Shown one piece after another: positions 52,681-61,923 of a stretch of 64,000 nt of DNA. The notes beneath the pieces are model-generated. The model saw only the letters and a list, made by a program, of their open reading frames with translations. It was not told the origin of the DNA and searched no databases. The translations under genes were made by a program, and so were the position numbers. The stretch comes from Mangrovibacterium diazotrophicum (GTDB taxonomy: Bacteria > Bacteroidota > Bacteroidia > Bacteroidales > Prolixibacteraceae). The stretch is taken from assembly GCF_003610535.1 (NCBI RefSeq), contig NZ_RAPN01000001.1, positions 1,723,320-1,787,319 on the forward strand, read 5' to 3'. Every line of letters begins with the position of its first letter. Positions within the stretch are counted from its first letter, which is position 1.

Positions 52681-53727
52681 TTATTTCTGGCTGTTAAAAA
52701 GGAGGATAGCCTCTTTGCGGTTCGCCACGCCAAGTCGTTTGTAGAGGTTGTTTATATGCGTTTTTACGGTACTCAGCTCGATAAAAAGATCGGCTGCAAT
52801 CTCCTTATTCGTTTTGCCGGCAGCAAGACTTTCCCAAATCTTGCGTTCTTTCTCGGTTAACAACTGGCCATAGTCAATCTTCTCCTCTACTTCTTTCCGA
52901 CTTTTTAGTTTCCAGATCCAAAGCAGCAAAGCTATAATTAAAATAGACTGCCCCCAGATAATCCAGGTTCGCCAGGGTTTCGTAATTTTCGGAATTTCGC
53001 AGACCAAATCCCGATAGCCAACCAAGCTGTTCAGCAAATCGTCATAGGCGGCGGTATACAACGCTTTCGGATATGCGGCTTTCATGCGCTCCTGAAAATC
53101 GAAGTAGAAATTCGCATTACGTAAAAAGTCAGTTTCCCGATCATCGATATGGTACACGGCAAACAATCCAACCATTGGATCCTCGCACTTCACTACAAAA
53201 TCACGAATACTACGATTCAAACTCTGACTCTGAAAATCGCGTTTCGCGATGGTGTTGATCTCGTTGAGCTTAATCCTCTTCTGAAAATACGATTGTTCAA
53301 AATCGGACAAAATCGTATTGGCCTCCGAACCTTCAATCTTAACATGATCAAACAGCTCCCCTCCACCTGTATCTGTAACCATCAACTGTGTGGAATTATC
53401 CAATAACAAGTGAATGAAGTTACGTTGGTAATCGTTTGTGAATTCAATAGCCAATGAATTATTCCGGACAAAATACAGGCGGTAGAAGCGAGGATCTTCA
53501 GGCAAATCGTTTCCGGAAAGGGTGAAATTACCATCCGGATCAACAAAGGCTTCATTGATGACAAAATCGGGAGAAGCAACAAAGAGATTTTCCGGCGATT
53601 GTATTGATGCAAGGTAAACACGGGGCTGCCAATCCTCCGACAGCTTCACTTGCCCCTTCAGTTCATAAGCGTGTACCGACTGAATGGACAGTAATAAAAA
53701 TGGTAGTAAAAACAGAAATTTCTGCAT
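52681..53727 (-). CDS. Membrane-bound LuxR-type transcriptional regulator
   Basis: A 348-residue protein. The start at 53727 (MQKFLFLLPFLLLSIQSVHAYE) gives a signal peptide; the upstream in-frame Met precedes non-conserved sequence. A predicted periplasmic domain (about 20-245) with a small Ig-like N-part (GQVKLSEDWQPRVYLASIQSPENLF) leads to one membrane span (about 255-272, WIIWGQSILIIALLLWIW), then a C-terminal LuxR HTH (about 285-345, LLTEKERKIWESLAAGKTNKEIAADLFIELSTVKTHINNLYKRLGV). No receiver domain. It can therefore sense periplasmic conditions and bind DNA directly. It lies about 180 bp before dsbD on the same strand. Confidence 0.87.
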   Translation of the reverse strand: MQKFLFLLPFLLLSIQSVHAYELKGQVKLSEDWQPRVYLASIQSPENLFVASPDFVINEAFVDPDGNFTLSGNDLPEDPRFYRLYFVRNNSLAIEFTNDYQRNFIHLLLDNSTQLMVTDTGGGELFDHVKIEGSEANTILSDFEQSYFQKRIKLNEINTIAKRDFQSQSLNRSIRDFVVKCEDPMVGLFAVYHIDDRETDFLRNANFYFDFQERMKAAYPKALYTAAYDDLLNSLVGYRDLVCEIPKITKPWRTWIIWGQSILIIALLLWIWKLKSRKEVEEKIDYGQLLTEKERKIWESLAAGKTNKEIAADLFIELSTVKTHINNLYKRLGVANRKEAILLFNSQK

Positions 53728-53793
53728 AAATCGAGTTCTAGACCCCCTAAAAATAGCAAATCCCGAGTACATTAACCCGGGATTTACAATTAT

Positions 53794-55344
53794 TTAGAGT
53801 ATTATTTCCTCCATGTTCTCGTCGAAAAACTGGTAATCGAGAAAACTCAAGGAGTTTACTTCTTCTACTGCGACTTTGCGCATAAATTTCAAAGCCCACT
53901 TCCGACGCTGTGACATAAATCCACGTGTCAGGTAAGCTGCAACATAAGGATGAACTTTAATAGTCAACTTCCGCTTATTCAAATCTTTGAAAATGTAATT
54001 GACCTTGTTGTCCAGTTCATCAGTAAAGAGAATCGTCGGCGTCACTTTCCCGGTGCCCTTACATGCCGGACAAACCTCTGCGGTTTCCACATGTTCCTCA
54101 GGGCGAACCCGTTGGCGGGTGATCTGCATCAAACAAAACTTGCTCAGTGGCAAAATGTTGTGTTTTGTTCGATCGACATCCATCGCCTCCTTCATGCGTT
54201 CAAAAACCTTTTGTCGGTTTTCGGAATTATGCATATCGATGAAATCGATAACGATAATTCCCCCCATGTCTCTAAGCCTCAATTGTCGTGCTATTTCTTC
54301 GGCAGCGGCCAGGTTCACTTCCAGTGCGTTCGTTTCCTGATCCACACCGGCTTTCGACCGGTTTCCGCTGTTTACATCGATCACGTGGAAAGCCTCCGTG
54401 TGTTCGACGATTAAATACGCCCCGTTTTTAAACGAAACGGTCTTTCCGAAAGACGACTTAATTTGTTTCTCAACCCCAAAATGCTCAAAAATTGGTTGTC
54501 CGCCTTTGTAAAGCTTCACAATCTTTTTCTTTTCCGGGTCAATAGTACCAAGGTACTCTGCAATGTCTTCGGCGACTTCAGCATCGTTAACAATGATGCT
54601 ATTGAAGTTTGGGTTGTAAATATCTCGAAGTAGAGCCGTTGTCCGATCCATTTCCCCAACGATCAGCGAGGGTGCTGACGCCTTCTTTAATTTTTGGAAG
54701 ATGGTTTCAAATTTTGCCACCAGTTTCTTCAGCTCCTGGTCTAGTTCGGCAACCCGTTTCCCTTCGGAAACAGTTCGGATAATGACTCCATATTTCTTCG
54801 GCTTAATGCTTTGAATCAGCTTCTTCAGCCTGTTTTTTTCTTCGGTTGAGCTAATTTTCTGCGAAACACTAACTTTTTCGCTAAATGGCATCAACACTAA
54901 ATTTCTTCCCGCTACCGATAGTTCGGAAGTTAAACGGGGGCCTTTGGTTGAAATTGGCTCTTTGGCAATTTGCACCAAAATGTTCTGGCCTGCTTTTAAC
55001 ACTTCCGTAATTTTGCCCTCTTTATTAATATCGGGCTCGGAGTGAATCTTTGATACCGAAGAAATACGGTTCTTTTTCGAACCGGCAATTTTCATAAACT
55101 TGTTTAAGGTTGAAAATTGCGGGCCCATGTCGAGATAATGCAAAAATGCATCTTTTTCGTACCCAACGTCGATGAATGCAGCGTTCAAGCTCGGCATAAT
55201 TTTCTTGACTCGACCTAAATAGATATCGCCAACTGCAAATTTTGCTCCGCTTCTTTCCCTTGATAGTTCAACTAAGCGTTTGTTTTCTAATAAGGCAATA
55301 ACGACTTCTGAGGCAGTGACATCAATAATCAGATCGCTACTCAC
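53794..55344 (-). CDS. rng: Ribonuclease G/E family endoribonuclease
   Basis: A 516-residue RNase E/G catalytic-domain protein that cleaves single-stranded RNA in rRNA and mRNA processing. The S1 domain (GDIYLGRVKKIMPSLNAAFIDVGYEKDAFLHYLD) is at the N-terminus; the catalytic Asp pair lies in RQLRLRDMGGIIVIDFIDMHNSENR; the Zn-link CPACKGTG is near residue 430. There is no C-terminal scaffold extension, so it is RNase G rather than E type in length. It appears to follow HU and the COX24-type small gene in the same direction. Confidence 0.93.
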   Translation of the reverse strand: MSSDLIIDVTASEVVIALLENKRLVELSRERSGAKFAVGDIYLGRVKKIMPSLNAAFIDVGYEKDAFLHYLDMGPQFSTLNKFMKIAGSKKNRISSVSKIHSEPDINKEGKITEVLKAGQNILVQIAKEPISTKGPRLTSELSVAGRNLVLMPFSEKVSVSQKISSTEEKNRLKKLIQSIKPKKYGVIIRTVSEGKRVAELDQELKKLVAKFETIFQKLKKASAPSLIVGEMDRTTALLRDIYNPNFNSIIVNDAEVAEDIAEYLGTIDPEKKKIVKLYKGGQPIFEHFGVEKQIKSSFGKTVSFKNGAYLIVEHTEAFHVIDVNSGNRSKAGVDQETNALEVNLAAAEEIARQLRLRDMGGIIVIDFIDMHNSENRQKVFERMKEAMDVDRTKHNILPLSKFCLMQITRQRVRPEEHVETAEVCPACKGTGKVTPTILFTDELDNKVNYIFKDLNKRKLTIKVHPYVAAYLTRGFMSQRRKWALKFMRKVAVEEVNSLSFLDYQFFDENMEEIIL

Positions 55345-55466
55345 AACGTTACTTAATTTGATAAATTTTTAAGCGTATAAAATACGACTTGTAAAACGGA
55401 TTAAACCTAAAGCACCCTGTACTTTAGGTTTAACCAACAGCTCATAAGTTTTACCTAAAATAAAAC

Positions 55467-55559
55467 TTATTTTTTCTTCTTATGTCTGTTTTTACGTAGT
55501 CTTTTTTTACGCTTGTGCGTAGACATCTTGTGTCTTTTTCTTTTTTTTCCGCTTGGCAT
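55467..55559 (-). CDS. AURKAIP1/COX24-domain small basic protein (30 aa)
   Basis: ATG at 55559 opens a 30-codon frame: MPSGKKRKRHKMSTHKRK followed by KRLRKNRHKKKK and TAA. I recognise this Lys/Arg-rich sequence as a tiny protein conserved across Bacteroidota, carrying the AURKAIP1/COX24 domain related to the mitochondrial ribosomal protein mS38. It is probably a ribosome component or ribosome-bound. The start is 5 nt after the stop of the HU gene, implying one transcript. The gene is easily missed because of its size. Confidence 0.88.
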   Translation of the reverse strand: MPSGKKRKRHKMSTHKRKKRLRKNRHKKKK

Positions 55560-55564
55560 AATTC

Positions 55565-55852
55565 TTATTTTTTAACTTGGTCTTTAACTTGAGATACGAA
55601 CGTTTTAGCCGGTTTGAAACTTGGGATAAAATGCTCAGGAATAATGATTGTTGTATTTTTTGAAATATTGCGTGCAGTCTTCTCAGCTCTCTTTTTTACG
55701 ATGAAGCTTCCAAATCCGCGCAAATACACGTTTCTTCCCTCTGTCAATGAATCCTTTACAGTTTCCATGAAAGCTTCAACAGCTTTTTGCACCGTTACTT
55801 TTTCGATGCCAGTGTTCTTGCTAATTTCGTTAACAATATCTGCTTTAGTCAT
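55565..55852 (-). CDS. HU/IHF-family DNA-binding protein
   Basis: A 95-residue nucleoid protein. MTKADIVNEISKNTGIEKVTVQKAVEAFMETVKDSL forms the dimerisation helices; LRGFGSFIVKKRAEKTARNISKNTTIIIPEHFIPSFKPAKTF forms the DNA-binding arm. It differs clearly from the HU at 9803, so the two may have distinct binding preferences. It is divergent from mutY and co-directional with the COX24-type protein and rng. The HU-mutY-ssb-gldE-gldD order is one I recall from related Bacteroidota. Confidence 0.94.
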   Translation of the reverse strand: MTKADIVNEISKNTGIEKVTVQKAVEAFMETVKDSLTEGRNVYLRGFGSFIVKKRAEKTARNISKNTTIIIPEHFIPSFKPAKTFVSQVKDQVKK

Positions 55853-55904
55853 CTCTAAAATTATTTAGTTTTCAATAAATTATAAAATCGTGTCAAATGG
55901 TGTG

Positions 55905-55934
55905 CAAAAATAAAAATTATTTGAGAACTAGAAA
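55905..55934 (-). promoter_or_regulatory. Promoter of the second HU gene
   Basis: On the minus strand: -33 TTTC (55934-55931) and -7 TATTTTTG (55912-55905, exact TAnnTTTG) with an 18-nt spacer, about 50 nt before the ATG. Confidence 0.5.
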
Positions 55935-55948
55935 CATATGAAATGAAT

Positions 55949-55956
55949 TATTTTTG
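55949..55956 (+). promoter_or_regulatory. -7 element for mutY
   Basis: TATTTTTG matches TAnnTTTG exactly, 25 nt before the ATG and divergent from the HU promoter. No -33 at the usual distance. Confidence 0.4.
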
Positions 55957-55981
55957 CAATTCACGTAGATTCTAAATAGTT

Positions 55982-57040
55982 ATGGTGTATTTCGAGGGGT
56001 TCGGACAGATTATTCAACAATGGTACAAACAATTCAAACGGCATCTTCCCTGGCGTGAAACATCTGATCCCTACCTGATATGGCTGTCGGAAATTATTCT
56101 CCAGCAAACCCGCATTGATCAAGGATTGGCGTACTTTAACCGGTTCGCAGAGAACTATCCCACGGTTGAAAAACTGGCGGCCGCCTCCGAAGACGAGGTA
56201 TTAAAATTGTGGCAAGGACTTGGGTACTACTCCCGAGCACGAAATCTTCACTTTACCGCGAAAACAATCACCAGGGAGTTTGGTGGACAATTCCCAAAAC
56301 AATACAGTGATATAATAAAACTAAAGGGAGTTGGCGAATACACGGCTGCCGCGATCGCCTCAATCTCCTACAAACAGCCATATGCAGTGGTGGACGGAAA
56401 TGTCTACCGGGTACTTTCACGCATTTTTGGGATCGACACACCTATAGATAGTACAGAGGGAAAAAAAGCCTTCAAACAACTGGCGGAAGATTTGCTGGAT
56501 CGCAATAATCCGGGAGACCACAACCAGGCAGTGATGGAATTCGGAGCAATACAATGCACTCCAAAAAATCCGAATTGCGCTGCCTGCCCCTTCTGCGACC
56601 GCTGTTTTGCTTTGCAGGGAAAAGCGATAGAACGCCTGCCTGTCAAACAAGGTAAAGTAAAGATCCGCCACCGTTATTTTAATTATCTGGTTTACGACCT
56701 CGAAGAATCTACCTTTTTGACCAAAAGAACCTCCAACGATATTTGGAAAAATCTTTATCAATTTCCCTTGATTGAAACAGCGTACAAAGCGGAAGTTGAA
56801 AGTTTGCACCTGGAATCAGAGCTACCTATTAATAATAGTATCGGTGATATCTCAGAGGTGACCGATTGGAAGAAACAAGTTTTAAGCCACCAGCACATTC
56901 ACTATCGGTTTATTCACGTTCAGTTAAAAAACAAAAAAAATCTCCCAACCGATTTGATCGAAGTGAATAAAAAAGATATTTTTAACTTCGCTGTTCCAAA
57001 ACCGGTCGAAAAACAACTAAATTATTTGAACTGGTTTTGA
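55982..57040 (+). CDS. mutY: A/G-specific adenine glycosylase
   Basis: A 352-residue DNA repair enzyme that removes adenine mispaired with 8-oxoguanine. The helix-hairpin-helix LKGVGEYTAAAI, catalytic Glu in WLSEIILQQTRI, and the Asp of VVDGNVYRVLSRIFGI are visible. The 4Fe-4S ligands occur as C-x6-C-x2-C-x5-C in CTPKNPNCAACPFCDRC. The C-terminal NUDIX-like domain (about 230-350) that reads the 8-oxoG is present and full length. It is the first gene of a run to ssb, gldE and gldD, with its own upstream -7 element. Confidence 0.95.
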   Translation: MVYFEGFGQIIQQWYKQFKRHLPWRETSDPYLIWLSEIILQQTRIDQGLAYFNRFAENYPTVEKLAAASEDEVLKLWQGLGYYSRARNLHFTAKTITREFGGQFPKQYSDIIKLKGVGEYTAAAIASISYKQPYAVVDGNVYRVLSRIFGIDTPIDSTEGKKAFKQLAEDLLDRNNPGDHNQAVMEFGAIQCTPKNPNCAACPFCDRCFALQGKAIERLPVKQGKVKIRHRYFNYLVYDLEESTFLTKRTSNDIWKNLYQFPLIETAYKAEVESLHLESELPINNSIGDISEVTDWKKQVLSHQHIHYRFIHVQLKNKKNLPTDLIEVNKKDIFNFAVPKPVEKQLNYLNWF

Positions 57041-57171
57041 TGCATTCGTATTGAGAAATGACACCGTTCATCACAAGAATAGCTACATTCATGAAATACT
57101 GATAGTTACAGAAACAAACAGACTATCATTTTTCGTACATTGAATGTTATTAATTTAAAACGAATCTAACT

Positions 57172-57609
57172 ATGTCAGTAAACAAAGTTATTCTAATTGG
57201 CAATGTGGGACAGGATCCCGAGGTAAGACATCTGGATAAAGATGTGACTGTAGCTAACTTTTCATTGGCAACTTCAGAAAGTTATACCGCCAAAAACGGT
57301 GAAAAAGTAACCACAACCGAGTGGCACAATATCGTTGTTTGGCGAGGATTGGCTAAAGTAGTGGAACAATACGTAAGCAAAGGTGACAAACTGTACATTG
57401 AAGGCCGTATTCGCACCCGCTCGTGGGACGATAAAGACGGCAATAAGCGCTATACCACTGAGATATATGCTGACAACCTGGAAATGTTGACACCGAGAGG
57501 ACAGTCGACCGGTGGTGGCCAGCAAATGTCGGAACCAAAAAATCAACAGGCAGAATCGGTTAATGAACCTGATTTTAGTTCATCGGAAGAAGATGACCTG
57601 CCATTTTAG
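57172..57609 (+). CDS. ssb: Single-stranded DNA-binding protein
   Basis: A 145-residue SSB. The OB fold starts MSVNKVILIGNVGQDPEVRHL and includes VANFSLATSESYTAKNGEKVTTTEWHNIVVWRGLAKVVEQYVSKGDKLYIEGRIRTRSW. A short linker rich in Gln/Ser leads to the acidic tip EEDDLPF that contacts replication partners. It is full length and lies between mutY and gldE. Confidence 0.97.
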   Translation: MSVNKVILIGNVGQDPEVRHLDKDVTVANFSLATSESYTAKNGEKVTTTEWHNIVVWRGLAKVVEQYVSKGDKLYIEGRIRTRSWDDKDGNKRYTTEIYADNLEMLTPRGQSTGGGQQMSEPKNQQAESVNEPDFSSSEEDDLPF

Positions 57610-57628
57610 TAACCAAAACATTAACTAA

Positions 57629-58948
57629 TTGGAAACGGACCCTTTACCTCATTTACTTTCCCTGTCGTGGGATGTGTACTTCCACCCATTGACAGGTTCG
57701 GCTGTAATCAGCCTTTTTTTAATTGCATTATTACTTATTTCGTCTGCTCTGATTTCCGGCTCGGAAGTCGCTTATTTTTCGATAAGCCCTAAGGACCGCC
57801 AAATGTTGAGCAATCAAAAGGAAAAGAATAGTCATTTTATATTACACAATCTGGAGAATCCGGAAAAATTATTGGCTACCATCCTGGTGGCCAATAATTT
57901 TGTGAATGTAGGCATCGTCATTCTGTCGTCGTACGCCACTGAAATGCTGGTTGACTTTACGAATGCGCCTACAGTCGGCTTCATCTTCCAAATCATTGTC
58001 ATTACTTTCTTCCTGCTGCTTTTCGGCGAAGTTATTCCGAAAGTTTATGCCACGCGGCACTCGTTGCGCGTCGCTCGAATTATGGCACTTCCGCTGAATG
58101 TATTGGAACGGATCTTCAGCCCGATCAACGCCATTCTGATTTACTCAACTTCATTTGTAAATCGCAGAATTCAAAAGCACTCACAAAACATCTCTGTTGA
58201 TGAGTTGTCACAGGCGCTGGAGTTAACCGACGACCACGAGATCTCAGAAGACAAAGATATTCTGGAAGGAATCGTCAAGTTTGGGAATAAAAATGCTGTT
58301 GAAATCATGCGGCCACGCGTTGATGTTGAAGCCATCGACATCAAAGAATCACTCGACAAGCTGATCAACCTGATTAACGACTCTGGCTACTCGCGTATCC
58401 CGGTGTATTCGGAATCCTTCGATAATATTCGGGGAATTCTTTACATCAAAGATTTGCTCCCCTATACACACAATCGCGAAAATTTCCACTGGCAGTCCAT
58501 CATCCGGCCACCCTTCTATGTTCCGGAAACCAAAAAAATTGATGACCTGTTGGAGGAGTTCCAAAAGAACAAGGTGCACATGGCCATTGTTGTTGACGAA
58601 TACGGCGGCAGCTCCGGCATTGTGACACTCGAAGACATTCTGGAAGAAATTGTTGGCGAAATTGCCGATGAGTTTGATGAAGATGAAAACTACTTCACCA
58701 AAATAGCGGAGAATAAATACCTGTTTGATGGGAAGATTCTACTTAGCGATTTTTACAAGATTGTCGGGGTCGACGACCATGTTTTCGACGACTACAAAGG
58801 TGAAGCAGATACCCTGGCTGGGTTGATTCTGGAGCTGAAAGGTGAAATACCGGCGCTGAACGAGAAAATCTCGTGCCTCAACTTCATCTTCTCCATCGAT
58901 AGTGTCGACAACAGACGGATTAAAAAAATTAAAGTCGAAATTAAATAG
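57629..58948 (+). CDS. gldE: GldE-like CNNM/CBS-domain membrane protein
   Basis: A 439-residue protein of the HlyC/CorC family. The start is a TTG at 57629, immediately after an in-frame stop; the first internal ATG lies beyond the first membrane span, so a TTG start is required. Spans at about 25-45, 85-105 and 115-140 form the DUF21/CNNM domain. Two CBS domains (about 210-330, [76 protein letters not shown]) and a C-terminal CorC domain follow. The gldD gene follows 15 bp later, the order found in gliding flavobacteria, and supports the name GldE. Ion-transport or envelope-assembly role is inferred. Confidence 0.85.
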   Translation: METDPLPHLLSLSWDVYFHPLTGSAVISLFLIALLLISSALISGSEVAYFSISPKDRQMLSNQKEKNSHFILHNLENPEKLLATILVANNFVNVGIVILSSYATEMLVDFTNAPTVGFIFQIIVITFFLLLFGEVIPKVYATRHSLRVARIMALPLNVLERIFSPINAILIYSTSFVNRRIQKHSQNISVDELSQALELTDDHEISEDKDILEGIVKFGNKNAVEIMRPRVDVEAIDIKESLDKLINLINDSGYSRIPVYSESFDNIRGILYIKDLLPYTHNRENFHWQSIIRPPFYVPETKKIDDLLEEFQKNKVHMAIVVDEYGGSSGIVTLEDILEEIVGEIADEFDEDENYFTKIAENKYLFDGKILLSDFYKIVGVDDHVFDDYKGEADTLAGLILELKGEIPALNEKISCLNFIFSIDSVDNRRIKKIKVEIK

Positions 58949-58963
58949 CATTCAAGCTCGTCA

Positions 58964-59533
58964 ATGAAGAAACTGACATTTATTCTTATTCTGTACTTGT
59001 TCTTTTCGGCCTGTAACGAAACGCATATTCCGAAGCCGCGAGGTTATTTCCGAATCAGTTTCCCGGAGAAATCATTTCACGAAACCAGCGAAAAGTTGCC
59101 CTACTCATTCGAGCTGGCCGACTATTCGAAAATCGAATACAAACAAGGCAAACATGCCGAGGGAGAAGAATGGGTAAATGTGGTTACGCCGGCTAACAAA
59201 GCCGACCTTCATTTAACCTACCTGAAAGTTGACGGCGACCTGAATCACCATATCGAAGAATCGCGCAAACTGGCATACGATCACTCGATCAAAGCCGACG
59301 CGATTAACGAGCGTCTTTACATCAATCCGAAGGAACACGTCTACGGAACCATTTATTATATCGAGGGAAACGCAGCTTCTCCCCTGCAGTTTTATTTAAC
59401 CGACAGCACCAGCCGTTTTTTGCGGGGAGCATTCTACATCCGTGAAATCCCAAATATCGACAGTATTCAACCGGTAATCGATTTCCTGGAGCCTGATGTA
59501 ATCCACCTCATCGAAACATTCAAATGGGAATAG
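58964..59533 (+). CDS. gldD: GldD-like lipoprotein
   Basis: A 189-residue lipoprotein with lipobox FFSAC (Cys17). The first part NETHIPKPRGYFRISFPEKSFHETSEKLPYSFELADYSKIEY matches GldD of Bacteroidota, and a PIYYIEGNAASPLQFYLTDSTSRFLRGAFYIREIPNIDSI-like block follows near the end. GldD is essential for gliding motility in flavobacteria but also occurs in non-gliding relatives, probably as an envelope-assembly factor. It directly follows gldE, with no other gld genes nearby. Confidence 0.88.
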   Translation: MKKLTFILILYLFFSACNETHIPKPRGYFRISFPEKSFHETSEKLPYSFELADYSKIEYKQGKHAEGEEWVNVVTPANKADLHLTYLKVDGDLNHHIEESRKLAYDHSIKADAINERLYINPKEHVYGTIYYIEGNAASPLQFYLTDSTSRFLRGAFYIREIPNIDSIQPVIDFLEPDVIHLIETFKWE

Positions 59534-59580
59534 TTTTGGATGTATAATCGTAAATTTACCTTTCATTCGCCAAACAGAAA

Positions 59581-60201
59581 ATGCCTCTTTTTCAACAATA
59601 TCATATCGAAAACGGAATCCTGCTTCTTTGGGAGATGACAGAAAGCAAAGAGGAGATCCTTATGTTTGCGGGCGAATTTGAGCGAGATCCTAATTTCAAG
59701 CAGATAACCCACCCGCAACGACAACGCGAATGGCTCTGCGTCCGAAAATTGCTTCAATCTGCGGCTTGCCACCATCATCAGATCAGCTATACCGAGAACG
59801 GTAAACCGGTGATCAATCATCCAACGTTCAAGTCGATTTCGATTAGTCATTCTTCAAAAATGGCTGGAGTATTCTTGCATCCCGGAGAAATGGCCGGATT
59901 GGATATTGAGTCGGCAGAACGAAATTTTGCCAAAGTTGAACGCAAATATTTGAGCGCGGCTGAATCTGAACTGGCAGCTCAAATTCCCGATGGACTGGCC
60001 TGGTTTTGGTGCATCAAAGAAGCGGCGTACAAAGCTGCGGGAATCCCGGGCTTAATTTTTAACAAGCAGATCGAAATTGAAAAAGGAATTGACGGAACTC
60101 TGCAAGCAATAGTCATGGGCAATCATACACTCAGATTCAAAATTCATCAGAAAAAGATAGACGGGCAACTGATTGTTTGCCTTAGCCTTCAAAGCGGCTA
60201 G
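59581..60201 (+). CDS. 4'-phosphopantetheinyl transferase (Sfp type)
   Basis: A 206-residue enzyme that attaches phosphopantetheine to carrier proteins. Conserved acidic motif GLDIES and WCIKEAAYKA (the WxxKEA signature) hold the Mg/CoA-binding residues; SISHSSKMAG precedes them. The length is that of a Sfp/AcpT-like single protein rather than the shorter AcpS. Whether it serves fatty acid, polyketide or siderophore carriers is not readable. It follows gldD by 47 bp on the same strand. Confidence 0.88.
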   Translation: MPLFQQYHIENGILLLWEMTESKEEILMFAGEFERDPNFKQITHPQRQREWLCVRKLLQSAACHHHQISYTENGKPVINHPTFKSISISHSSKMAGVFLHPGEMAGLDIESAERNFAKVERKYLSAAESELAAQIPDGLAWFWCIKEAAYKAAGIPGLIFNKQIEIEKGIDGTLQAIVMGNHTLRFKIHQKKIDGQLIVCLSLQSG

Positions 60202-60359
60202 TACCCCGTATTCAAAAAATTCCGAAAACATAAGTCCGATATACTTGTTTAAGGACACGAATTGATTTTAATTTCCCCCGTCCGATATCTTTTTGCGACC
60301 GGCAAAAGCAAAAATCAATTCTGGTTCAGACATCATCGAATAGAAAAATTAGAAAGATC

Positions 60360-61871
60360 ATGAGTCAAACAAAACCACAAATATTGGTCATTTTTGGTGC
60401 CTCCGGCGATTTGACCAAAAGAAAACTGATCCCGGCTCTGTACGAGCTCTTCCGACAGAAATTGTTACCCAAAGAGTTCGCCGTTTTGGGTGTAAGCCGT
60501 ACAGACCTGGATGACGACGCTTTCCGGGAGAAAATGAAAGAATTTCTTCCGAAAGAGGACGACAAGAAAACAGCTGTGTCCGAATTTCTGCAAATGTTGT
60601 ATTACCAGCCACTGGCAACCGAGGATGCTTACGACTACCCGGTTTTGCGTGATCGTTTGACGACGATTGCCAAGCAAAACAACATTGCCGAAAACTACAT
60701 TTTCTATCTTTCAACACCGCCTAAGTTGTACGAGATTATCCCGGCAAACCTGGCCAGCGTTGATCTGAATAAGACAGAAGACGGATTCCGTCGACTGATT
60801 GTAGAAAAACCTTTCGGAACAGATCTGGAATCAGCAAAACAGCTGAATAAAAATTTGTTGAATTACTTCAACGAGGATCAAATCTACCGTATCGACCACT
60901 ACCTGGGGAAAGAAACCGTTCAAAACATGCTGGTGACACGTTTTGCCAACGGTATCTTCGAGCCGATCTGGAACCACAATTTCATTCATCACGTCGAAGT
61001 TACCTCGGCAGAGAGCCTTGGTGTTGAAGAACGTGGCGGTTACTACGACAGCTCTGGTGCGATGCGCGACATGGTGCAGAACCACCTGATGCAGGTGGTC
61101 GGAATGGTGGCGATGGAACCACCGGTTATTGTCGAAGCAGATGCGATCCGGAACGAAGTGCTCAAGGTGTTCCAATCCTTACGCCCGATTAAAGAAGAAG
61201 ATGTGCAAAACCACGTCATTCGTGGCCAGTATATCGAATCGCACATCAAAGGAGATTTGGTGAAAGGTTACCGTCAGGAAAAAGGTGTTGATCCTGAAAG
61301 CCGCACTGAAACCTTCATGGCGATGAAATTTTTCATCGACAACTGGCGCTGGAGCGGTGTGCCGTTCTACATTCGCACCGGAAAAAAATTGCCGACCCGT
61401 GTAACCGAAGTTGTTATTCACTTCAAGAAAACGCCTCACCACCTGTTTGGCACAAACGCCGGCTACGAACATTCCAACAATCAGTTGGTTATTCGTATTC
61501 AACCCGATGAAGGTATTTTGCTGAAGTTCGGCATGAAAGTTCCGGGCGCCGGATTCAATGTTCAAACGGTGAACATGGATTTCCACTACGACGATCTTCG
61601 GAATGTACACCTCCCATCAGCTTACGAACGCTTGCTGCTCGACTGTATGCAAGGTGACGCAACGCTCTACTCACGTGGCGATGCTGTTGTGAAAGCCTGG
61701 GAGTATGTGCAGCCCATTTTGAATGCATGGAAAAACAACCCCGAAATACCGGTATATGGTTACCCAGCAGGAACCTGGGGACCGGATGTTGCCGACGATC
61801 TTGTTGAAGACGGCACCTGGCGATACCCCTGCAAAAACCTGTCGGACGACGGAAACTATTGCGAATTATAA
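60360..61871 (+). CDS. zwf: Glucose-6-phosphate 1-dehydrogenase
   Basis: A 503-residue enzyme of the oxidative pentose phosphate pathway, converting glucose-6-phosphate and NAD(P)+ to 6-phosphogluconolactone. NADP-binding Rossmann motif FGASGDLTKRKLIPALY, active-site signature RIDHYLGKE, and the substrate-binding RNEVLKVFQSLRP and FIDNWRWSGVPFYIRTGKKL regions are clear. The pgl gene follows 52 bp on, with a hairpin between. The usual third partner, gnd, is not adjacent. Confidence 0.97.
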   Translation: MSQTKPQILVIFGASGDLTKRKLIPALYELFRQKLLPKEFAVLGVSRTDLDDDAFREKMKEFLPKEDDKKTAVSEFLQMLYYQPLATEDAYDYPVLRDRLTTIAKQNNIAENYIFYLSTPPKLYEIIPANLASVDLNKTEDGFRRLIVEKPFGTDLESAKQLNKNLLNYFNEDQIYRIDHYLGKETVQNMLVTRFANGIFEPIWNHNFIHHVEVTSAESLGVEERGGYYDSSGAMRDMVQNHLMQVVGMVAMEPPVIVEADAIRNEVLKVFQSLRPIKEEDVQNHVIRGQYIESHIKGDLVKGYRQEKGVDPESRTETFMAMKFFIDNWRWSGVPFYIRTGKKLPTRVTEVVIHFKKTPHHLFGTNAGYEHSNNQLVIRIQPDEGILLKFGMKVPGAGFNVQTVNMDFHYDDLRNVHLPSAYERLLLDCMQGDATLYSRGDAVVKAWEYVQPILNAWKNNPEIPVYGYPAGTWGPDVADDLVEDGTWRYPCKNLSDDGNYCEL

Positions 61872-61878
61872 TACAACT

Positions 61879-61907
61879 GGAGCCTGATTATTCAGGCTTC
61901 CTTTTTT
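61879..61907 (+). terminator. Hairpin between zwf and pgl
   Basis: GGAGCCTGA (61879-61887) pairs with TCAGGCTTCC (61892-61901), one bulge, then TTTTTT. It may be an attenuating terminator between zwf and pgl. Confidence 0.6.
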
Positions 61908-61923
61908 CATTACAAGCGAAAAC

